Positions 58,214-64,000 of a stretch of DNA of 64,000 nt are shown here, one piece after another. The notes beneath the pieces were generated by a model. The model searched no databases and was not told the origin of the DNA. It worked only from the letters and a program-made list of their open reading frames with translations. The DNA is from Fibrobacter sp. (lineage in GTDB: Bacteria; Fibrobacterota; Fibrobacteria; Fibrobacterales; Fibrobacteraceae): contig JAKSIB010000012.1 of assembly GCA_024399065.1 (NCBI GenBank), positions 35,171 to 99,170 on the forward strand, written 5' to 3'. How positions within the stretch are numbered: position 1 is the stretch's first letter; each line of letters starts with the position of its first letter. Position numbers and translations under genes: made by a program.

Positions 58214-58546
58214 TCACTTTGCCTCGTAAGCGGAAAGCCGTTTCTTACAGAGTTCTATTACATCCTGCGGAGTTTTGTTTGTTTTCTTATCAACCCAATG
58301 AATCACGATTATCGCATCATCATCGATTCGATAAAAAATCCGCCACGTCTTGTTTTCGTCGTTGATACGCAATTCATGACAACGTGCGCCAATTGACGGC
58401 ATAGGTCGACTTTGCGGCATTGACAAAAATAAGCCTGATTGTAACAAGCGAAGTAGGTATCCTGTTTCAATTCTAGCTTTTTGCGACAACGGCGGAGATT
58501 TTGGTTGAGAACTCAACCAAGCCAAAGGTTTATGTTTTGGACTCAT
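58214..58546 (-). CDS. RelE/HigB-superfamily toxin (phage Gp49-like, PF05973)
   Basis: A 110-aa protein of the Gp49-like group: PPLSQKARIETGYLLRLLQ, MPSIGARCHELRINDENKTWRIFYRID and HWVDKKTNKTPQDVIELCKKRL match the family along its length. Members are ribosome-dependent or free mRNA interferases. The start (ATG 58546) lies only 2 nt from the -10 of its promoter, so either the message is leaderless or the promoter is slightly displaced. First gene of the pair. Confidence 0.85.
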   Translation of the reverse strand: MSPKHKPLAWLSSQPKSPPLSQKARIETGYLLRLLQSGLFLSMPQSRPMPSIGARCHELRINDENKTWRIFYRIDDDAIIVIHWVDKKTNKTPQDVIELCKKRLSAYEAK

Positions 58547-58548
58547 TA

Positions 58549-58577
58549 AATATATGTCATTTTTGACATAATGTCAA
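58549..58577 (-). promoter_or_regulatory. TA promoter with overlapping inverted repeats
   Basis: On the minus strand TTGACA (58577-58572), 17 nt and TATATT (58554-58549). The spacer contains alternating half-sites TGTCA-N4-TGACA-N3-TGTCA (58555-58576), a likely operator for the antitoxin-toxin complex. Confidence 0.65.
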
Positions 58578-58757
58578 GAGCTCTACGTTGGTCATCTGGG
58601 GCCGGCTTCCCCATAGGGTTCCTGTTGCCAGGTGTAAACTAAGGCAACGACGTCAAGCAGAGAGTTTTACTTGCCCCACGAATGGGGATTACTCACTCGG
58701 TTGACAATATACAAAAATGAAATATTAAAAATCAAGGCGCTGTAAAAAGCGGTTTTT

Positions 58758-58813
58758 GGCCTTCTTGAAGGGCGTTCAATCTTTACAAAAATCTTACGGG
58801 CAACTATATTTGT
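58758..58813 (+). promoter_or_regulatory. Shared promoter block of surface module 2
   Basis: Nearly identical to 54331-54386: TTTACA (58782-58787), 17-nt spacer, TATATTTG (58805-58812). Here the leader is about 290 nt, moderately GC-rich and without a recognisable gene. The 58578-58757 stretch holds nothing I can assign. Confidence 0.75.
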
Positions 58814-59105
58814 ACTGGATGAATATTGTTGCGTGTGATGGACTGAAGTTTATGGCGACCGCTGAGGGAGCCTTTGCGGGCTGTGGCTTTGTGGCGCAGG
58901 TCCGTAAGTCCATTACCCCCCCCATGTAACCAGAAGTTTACTTACCGGTTGTCATTCCGGTTCTTCCCATACATTAAAAATTTTCCCGTGCGAGTTGTTC
59001 GCCATGGGCTTTCTTGCGTTGTGCGCATTTTTGCGCCCGCTGTCGTGTTTTGCCGTGTCCGCTTTTTGCGGTCGCGGCTCTTTGATTTTAAGGAGAAAAT
59101 AAATC

Positions 59106-62100
59106 ATGATGCGTAATGGCATTAACTCTTATTTGACCTCGCTGGTCATGGTGCTGGCGCTGTTGTTCTCGGCAAATGCCTTTGCTGCAGAAACAGTACA
59201 ATCAACTATCGAGATAGATGGCAAAGACTACACTTTGTTCACAGGCTTTACAGCAACTGCGGGAATTGAAAAACCTAAGGTTACGACCGCTCTTCATTCG
59301 AATATGGTGGATGGAGATCCTTCTACAAGTTGGAGGGATGCCAGATCTGATGAAGCAGTTTCTTTTGGTTATACATATGTTGAATTTACATCAGATGTCC
59401 CTATTTTCTTAAAAGGATACATACTAAATTCATATAGTGTAAATTCTTACCATCCGTCAGAGTGGAGATTGTTCGCTAAGGCTGATGTAGATGGTGACTA
59501 TGTTTTAGTATCAGAATACACTGATCAAACCTATTCGGGAACAGAACATAAATACCCTGTTGTCAATGAAGAGAACAATCAATATAGATTTTTTCGCTTT
59601 GAATGTGCGAATGAAAATCTAATTATAGCTTTAACGGAGATTAGACTGTATGGCTATGATGAGTTGACCTATACTCATCTTACCCCACATGCTGCAACTT
59701 GCTCCCAGCAAGGTGTATTGAGAGAATGTTATCTTCGTAATGATGGCAAGTATTTCACAGATGAAACAGGGACGACAGAACTTGATGAGTTTGCTGTTGT
59801 AGAGCCGATGATACCTCACATAGACGTACATCATGAAGCTGATGCAAATCATATTGAATACTGGCAGTGCTCGGTGTGCGGTAAGTTTTTTGCTGATGCG
59901 GAGATGACAACAGAAATAGCAGAAGTGCAGACACAAAAAATTAAGTATTTGAATTCCACTGGGGATTTGGAGCAACTAAATGAGGTTGCAACAAAAGTTA
60001 CAAGTGACGCGACAATATGGAATGCAGGCTGGTATCTGGTATCTGAAAATGTAACAATATCTGATCGTATTATTGTAAACGGTGAAGTTCATTTGATATT
60101 GGCAAATGGAGTGACTCTTAATGCAAATAGAGGAATCACAGTATCAACAGATGCGTCGTTTAACATATATGCACAAACAGAAGATGAAGCGAATATGGGT
60201 GCGTTGAATGCTACAGTTCCAAATTATTTGTTTGAACCATATGCAGGAATCGGTTGTGCATATGGTAGTGGCGACGCTGGCTCGATAATGATTAATGGTG
60301 GAAAAATTACAGCACGAGGAAATGAAGGGGCTGGTATCGGTTCAGTTCAGTATAGATCGGTAGGAACGATTACGATAAATGGTGGAATTGTCGATGCTGC
60401 AGATACTGAGGGAAGTGGTGCTGGAATTGGCAGTGGTAAATCAGGAAAAGCTAGTGTCATTAATCTAAACGGCGGTGTTATTTACGCAAAGGGCATTGGA
60501 GCTGGAGTATACGGAACTGGCAGTATAACTATTAATGTTTCAAATGGAATTAAGAAAATCGTCGCAACATCTAATAATTCTGGATGTATAGGGAATAAAG
60601 AAAATATTACCGTTAATTTTAAGAATGAAGGAAGTATAGTGACTGGTGCTGCCAAGGATGCGATATTCTACGATTCTGGTGAAGGAGAACAACGGATTAT
60701 TCGAACCAAAGCATTGAATCATCATATTGTAATCGGTGATAATATTAAGGCTCATATAACAGCTGATACAGAATATGCTCTTGCAGGAGAGTTGATTACA
60801 CTGACCGTTGGTTTAACTGTGGATGCTTCATCAGTAAAGATAAATGGAGTAACAGGGTCATTGTCGGATGTAGAGGGTGGTACATACACCTTTGTTATGC
60901 CAGATGGTGATGTAAATGTGGCGGTAGATGAGGTCGCTGAAACATATTCTGTTGATTTCCCTGAGCAGATGGAAATTGTTAGAACATCCAATCCTGCAGA
61001 TGGTGATGGTAAATATATTTCTGGAACTGTAGTTGAGTTTAGACTCATGTTTCCTTATACAACAACTGATGTTTCTGATGGTACAAATACGTTGGTCGCA
61101 GCAAATGGTGTATATAGTGTGACTGTAGAAACATCTAACATAAATATTTCTGCATCTATAAATCGTGGAAACTCTATTAATTTGTCTGAGGCGACTAATA
61201 ATTTCACTGCTGTAGACGGAGATGTGCTTAGCGGTTCAACCCAATATACAGTGATGGTTGCAGATATGGCTAACATTACTCTTTCAGATGCAACGATTGA
61301 TGGTGGCATTATTTGTGATGGTTCTGCAACAATTACTCTTGAGGGTGAAAATAATGTAACTGGTGCTACTAATATGGCAGGTATTCAGGTTGGAGGTTTA
61401 GGAACAACTCTGACAATCAGGGGTGATGGTTCATTAACCGCATTGGGTAATTATTTTTCTGCTGGTATTGGCTTGAGTCAAGCACGGAAGGTTGATGCCA
61501 TAGGTGGAGATATTGTAATTGAAGGTGGAAATATCACGGCAATTGGACATTCCAAGTGGGGTTCTGGCATCGGAACTGGTGAGGCCTATAAAGCAACAGT
61601 GAGACTTGGAAACATCACGATCAAGGGCGGCGTGGTAAAGGCTATAGGCGGTGAGGATGCTGATGGTATAGGTATCGGTTATACATATACAAATTTAGGT
61701 TCTACGAATGAAATTGGTACAATAACCATTTATGATACTGCTGATATGGTAGATGCTTCAAGTGTTAGAAAAAATATTATCTATATGCACGATGATATTG
61801 ATGTGTCTGTAAGTAAAAATGATTATTTCGGCATTATTGAAAATGGAGAACGTAAAATCATATATACAGGAATCCCTGCTTTTGATGTCGAGGATCAGAC
61901 ATATACAGGAGAAGCGATTACACCAAAGCCAACGGTTTCATTAGGTTCTCTTAATTTTGAAGAAGGAACTGACTACGAATATTCATATACCAACAATGTA
62001 AATGTTGGCTCTTCTGCAACTGTTACGGTTACATTCAAGGGTGATTATGCGGAGTTCGGTTCTGTTTCAAAATCCTTTAATATCACGAAGGCTACGCCTA

Positions 62101-63467
62101 CAGTTGAACCTCCGACTTCTGCTAATCCGAAGTACACTGGTACATGTGTCGCGCTTGTTACCGCCGGATCTACGAACTTTGGAACGATGCTTTACAGCGT
62201 GTTAAGGGAAGGCGGGTCACAGACTGCTTATTACACCGGTATTCCTTGCGCCGATTGGGCTGGCCGTTATACGGTTTACTATAAGGTCGAGGAAAGTGAT
62301 AACTGGTTTGGCTTTGCTCCTCAATCTGTTGACGTGACTGTGGAAAACGAAATGTTCAAGATTACCTTTGTAGATGATGAGGGTGACGAAATCATCTCTC
62401 GTGAATACGAGTATGGCACTCCGGCTGAAGGCGTTGACTTGCCACCAGAAAATCCAGAAAAGGCTGACGATGAAATGTATGCCTACACCTTTGCTGGCTG
62501 GAGTCCTGAAATTCAGGAAGTGACTGGTGCTATGACATATAGTCCAATCTACGATAAAACCCGTATCGGTTTCGGTCCAATTACTATTGCAAAAGACAGT
62601 TCCTCGGCAATTATCGATGGAATGTCCAGAGATCCTATCGATAAGGCAATTAAGGACTGCATGATTAAAGGTGAAGTAACCCTCTATCGTCACTTTGCGG
62701 CAGGAAAGTATTCCACCCTTGTACTGCCTTTCTCGACGTTTACGGGTGCTTTTAGTGGCGTGTCTTTCTATTCGTTCAGGGGTGTGGAAAAGGAAAATGG
62801 CGTCTGGAAGACGGTTGTCTTCGGCTATGTTGACAAAGAAAATGAAGGTAATAAGCCCATTGAGGCAAATACCCCCTACATCGTGGTTGCCGATGCTGAT
62901 ATGGACGACCTGGTTGTAAAAGATGGTGTATTGTTTGATGCAGACGATCCCAAGAGTTCTTATGGAGCTACCTTGATTTGCTCTGAAGAAACTTGTGATG
63001 AAGTGCCTGACGAAAATAAAAGCTGGCAGTTCGTGGGTACCTATAATTACAGACAATGGGATTCCGGCAACAATGTCGAAGAAATTGGAACTACTTATGG
63101 CTTTGCTGGTGCTGCCGGTAACGGCGGTATGGAAATTGGCAAGTTTGGTAAAATCAAGGAAGGAGCCTACATCTATCCCATGCGAGCCTACCTGCGTTAC
63201 CAGCCTCCTTCGCTCCCATCCGTCCTATTCAAGGCGGCTCCAGCCTATGCTTCTGTCGCAAGTATCGATGAACTCCCTGAATCCATGGATGTGGTTATCA
63301 GGGGCGAAGAGGGTACAACGGTCATCGGAACCATCAACACCCGCACCGGTGAGTTCCGCTCCGCAGACAATCGCTGGTTCGACCTGAACGGCCGTTACCT
63401 CGGCAACAAAAAGCCCACCGTCAAAGGAACCTACTACAATAATGGAAAGAAAGTCATTGTCAAGTAA
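59106..63467 (+). CDS. Large secreted surface protein 2 with T9SS-like C-terminal tail
   Basis: A 1453-aa exported protein (signal peptide ends near AFA-AE). In order: a discoidin/F5-8C-like domain (~20-185), a C-x-x-C ribbon-like unit (QCSVCGKFFADAE, ~258), two Gly/Ile-rich beta-helix-like regions (GAGIGSGKSG..., ~300-540 and GSGIGTGEA..., ~690-900), the block shared with surface protein 1 (~925-1075), an InlB/MucBP-like repeat (ITFVDDEGDEIISREYEYG, ~1085-1150) and a C-terminal region. The tail (RWFDLNGRYLG, then KGTYYNNGKKVIVK) resembles a T9SS signal. AAGGAG precedes the ATG. Probably a carbohydrate-binding or adhesive surface protein. Confidence 0.8.
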   Translation: MMRNGINSYLTSLVMVLALLFSANAFAAETVQSTIEIDGKDYTLFTGFTATAGIEKPKVTTALHSNMVDGDPSTSWRDARSDEAVSFGYTYVEFTSDVPIFLKGYILNSYSVNSYHPSEWRLFAKADVDGDYVLVSEYTDQTYSGTEHKYPVVNEENNQYRFFRFECANENLIIALTEIRLYGYDELTYTHLTPHAATCSQQGVLRECYLRNDGKYFTDETGTTELDEFAVVEPMIPHIDVHHEADANHIEYWQCSVCGKFFADAEMTTEIAEVQTQKIKYLNSTGDLEQLNEVATKVTSDATIWNAGWYLVSENVTISDRIIVNGEVHLILANGVTLNANRGITVSTDASFNIYAQTEDEANMGALNATVPNYLFEPYAGIGCAYGSGDAGSIMINGGKITARGNEGAGIGSVQYRSVGTITINGGIVDAADTEGSGAGIGSGKSGKASVINLNGGVIYAKGIGAGVYGTGSITINVSNGIKKIVATSNNSGCIGNKENITVNFKNEGSIVTGAAKDAIFYDSGEGEQRIIRTKALNHHIVIGDNIKAHITADTEYALAGELITLTVGLTVDASSVKINGVTGSLSDVEGGTYTFVMPDGDVNVAVDEVAETYSVDFPEQMEIVRTSNPADGDGKYISGTVVEFRLMFPYTTTDVSDGTNTLVAANGVYSVTVETSNINISASINRGNSINLSEATNNFTAVDGDVLSGSTQYTVMVADMANITLSDATIDGGIICDGSATITLEGENNVTGATNMAGIQVGGLGTTLTIRGDGSLTALGNYFSAGIGLSQARKVDAIGGDIVIEGGNITAIGHSKWGSGIGTGEAYKATVRLGNITIKGGVVKAIGGEDADGIGIGYTYTNLGSTNEIGTITIYDTADMVDASSVRKNIIYMHDDIDVSVSKNDYFGIIENGERKIIYTGIPAFDVEDQTYTGEAITPKPTVSLGSLNFEEGTDYEYSYTNNVNVGSSATVTVTFKGDYAEFGSVSKSFNITKATPTVEPPTSANPKYTGTCVALVTAGSTNFGTMLYSVLREGGSQTAYYTGIPCADWAGRYTVYYKVEESDNWFGFAPQSVDVTVENEMFKITFVDDEGDEIISREYEYGTPAEGVDLPPENPEKADDEMYAYTFAGWSPEIQEVTGAMTYSPIYDKTRIGFGPITIAKDSSSAIIDGMSRDPIDKAIKDCMIKGEVTLYRHFAAGKYSTLVLPFSTFTGAFSGVSFYSFRGVEKENGVWKTVVFGYVDKENEGNKPIEANTPYIVVADADMDDLVVKDGVLFDADDPKSSYGATLICSEETCDEVPDENKSWQFVGTYNYRQWDSGNNVEEIGTTYGFAGAAGNGGMEIGKFGKIKEGAYIYPMRAYLRYQPPSLPSVLFKAAPAYASVASIDELPESMDVVIRGEEGTTVIGTINTRTGEFRSADNRWFDLNGRYLGNKKPTVKGTYYNNGKKVIVK
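61962..62197 (+). repeat. Near-identical 236-bp block, copy 2
   Basis: Second copy of the block at 54917-55152; same frame and length. Confidence 0.85.
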
Positions 63468-63600
63468 GCCGAAGTGTGGCTATGTCAAGCCGGAAATGAA
63501 AATCGTCAAGCTCAAGGCCCGCACAAGCCTGCTTCAGGGTAGCGGCTCTCACGACCCTGCTGACGATTTGCCGGAAACATTGAATGTTATAATCAGATAA
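63442..63600 (+). CDS. Small peptide 3 of the basic-leader family (52 aa)
   Basis: The ATG lies 26 nt inside the end of the surface-protein gene in another frame, so it depends on translational coupling. The 52-aa product reads MERKSLSSKPKCGYVKPE, then MKIVKLKARTSLLQGSG, then an acidic tail ending in NVIIR. The central part matches the other three small ORFs; the tail does not. An alternative start closer to KPKCGY is not available with ATG. Confidence 0.68.
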   Translation: MERKSLSSKPKCGYVKPEMKIVKLKARTSLLQGSGSHDPADDLPETLNVIIR

Positions 63601-63614
63601 GAATGGAGAACAAT

Positions 63615-63764
63615 ATGCAGAAGAAAGAATACAAGACTCCGAAAATGAAGGAAATCAAGCTGAAGTCCCGCGCAAACTTGCTTTGTGGAAGTGGCTGTGA
63701 AGAAGAGATTGGCGGGGAACTCAACTACAACGATTACGAACCCGTAGATCGTAAGAACGTTTAA
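63615..63764 (+). CDS. Small peptide 4 of the basic-leader family (49 aa)
   Basis: A 49-aa ORF with TGGAGA 5 nt before the ATG, 14 nt after small peptide 3. The leader MQKKEYKTPKMKEIKLKSR continues ANLLCGSG. The tail (CEEEIGGELNYNDYEPVDRKNV) is acidic and has no match to the others. A strong terminator follows 37 nt later, so peptides 3 and 4 end the surface-protein transcript. Confidence 0.7.
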   Translation: MQKKEYKTPKMKEIKLKSRANLLCGSGCEEEIGGELNYNDYEPVDRKNV

Positions 63765-63800
63765 CCTGTTCCTGTGCTATTGATTTGCTCATGAAGCGAA

Positions 63801-63835
63801 AAGTCCTTCCGACCAAAATCGGAGGGACTTTTTTA
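63801..63835 (+). terminator. Terminator of surface module 2
   Basis: AAGTCC-TTCCGA pairs with TCGGAGGGACTT around CCAAAA, followed by TTTTT. The same hairpin without the T run ends module 1. Confidence 0.9.
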
Positions 63836-63859
63836 TACTTTAGAGCGAAGAATTGATTT

Positions 63860-64000
63860 ATGGATTTTTCCCGATACGATAATTTTTTCCGTCTGTTGCG
63901 TATTGCGCTTGGGTGTCCGGGGGCAAGTGCTGACGTGTTTCCGCGGCTGTCTGCGGAAGAGTGGGAACGCATTTACAACGAGGCGGACCGGCAGACTCTT
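63860..64000 (+). CDS. Start of a nucleotidyltransferase-like (NTP_transf_5) protein, cut by the window
   Basis: From ATG 63860 an open frame runs off the window: MDFSRYDNFFRLLRIALG, then ...FPRLSAEEWERIYNEADRQTL. This resembles the N-terminus of the uncharacterised nucleotidyltransferase family PF14907 (FF-x-LLRxxL ... LSAEEWxxIYxxAxxQ). A TATACT box is 20 nt upstream. Only 47 residues are visible, so the call is tentative. Confidence 0.5.
   Translation, partial: MDFSRYDNFFRLLRIALGCPGASADVFPRLSAEEWERIYNEADRQTL

Noticed and set aside
58578..58757. Insertion-sequence remnant
   Set aside because: The stretch has no terminal inverted repeats or readable transposase segment, so it was left unassigned.

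Overview
The window looks like chromosomal DNA of a Fibrobacter-type bacterium (FCB group). The evidence is two proteins with the Fibrobacter succinogenes major paralogous domain (TIGR02145), two TIGR02147-family proteins, many lipoproteins with Ser/Asp-rich linkers, GH8 and GH26 plant-polysaccharide hydrolases, a PorU-like C25 peptidase and large surface proteins with type IX secretion (T9SS)-like tails. Several promoters carry a TAnnTTTG element resembling the Bacteroidetes -7 box. No rRNA, phage, intact insertion sequence or CRISPR array is visible.

Layout. 1-7.4 kb: cut-off lipoprotein, DUF2334 deacetylase, uppP, acyltransferase, metallophosphoesterase lipoprotein and an LTA-synthase-like sulfatase (envelope functions). 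7.4-12.7 kb: htpG behind a sigma-54 promoter, an M23 peptidase, tRNA-Ala(GGC) and a cyclophilin. 12.7-15.8 kb: pyrR-pyrB and a dihydroorotase homologue without its metal-binding HxH. 15.8-22.7 kb: a PilZ protein and pilMNO, a PilP-like fusion and pilQ. 22.9-31.9 kb: holA, greA, argJ, rmuC, TIGR02145 proteins, GH8, a thioredoxin-reductase-like flavoprotein and a radical SAM protein. 32-38.7 kb: TIGR02147-lipoprotein pair, typA, a pseudo-receiver protein and a lamin-tail lipoprotein. 38.8-46 kb: RF-like GGQ protein, lipoprotein, secreted protein, C25 peptidase and a membrane protein. 46-48.2 kb: PII gene-amtB behind a second sigma-54 promoter. 48.2-54.1 kb: second TIGR02147 operon, tandem GH26 lipoproteins and a QueD-like protein. 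54.1-63.9 kb: an accessory region with two copies of one module and a toxin-antitoxin pair between them.

The most novel item is that repeated module: a near-identical 56-nt promoter block, a large secreted surface protein with a T9SS-like tail, two small translationally coupled ORFs and a conserved hairpin. The four small ORFs (41-52 aa) share a basic N-terminal segment (YxxPxxK, then a KLKxR core, then LL and usually SG) followed by unrelated tails. That leader-plus-variable-tail layout recalls peptide precursors; these ORFs appear undescribed.

Two intergenic repeat families also stand out. One is a set of TT-loop hairpins with conserved flanks placed directly after stop codons, next to a second copy of the host gene's last bases. 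The other is runs of degenerate 7-bp repeats in leaders and intergenic gaps, seen at six or more places. Functional calls rest on motifs read by eye; no database search was run.
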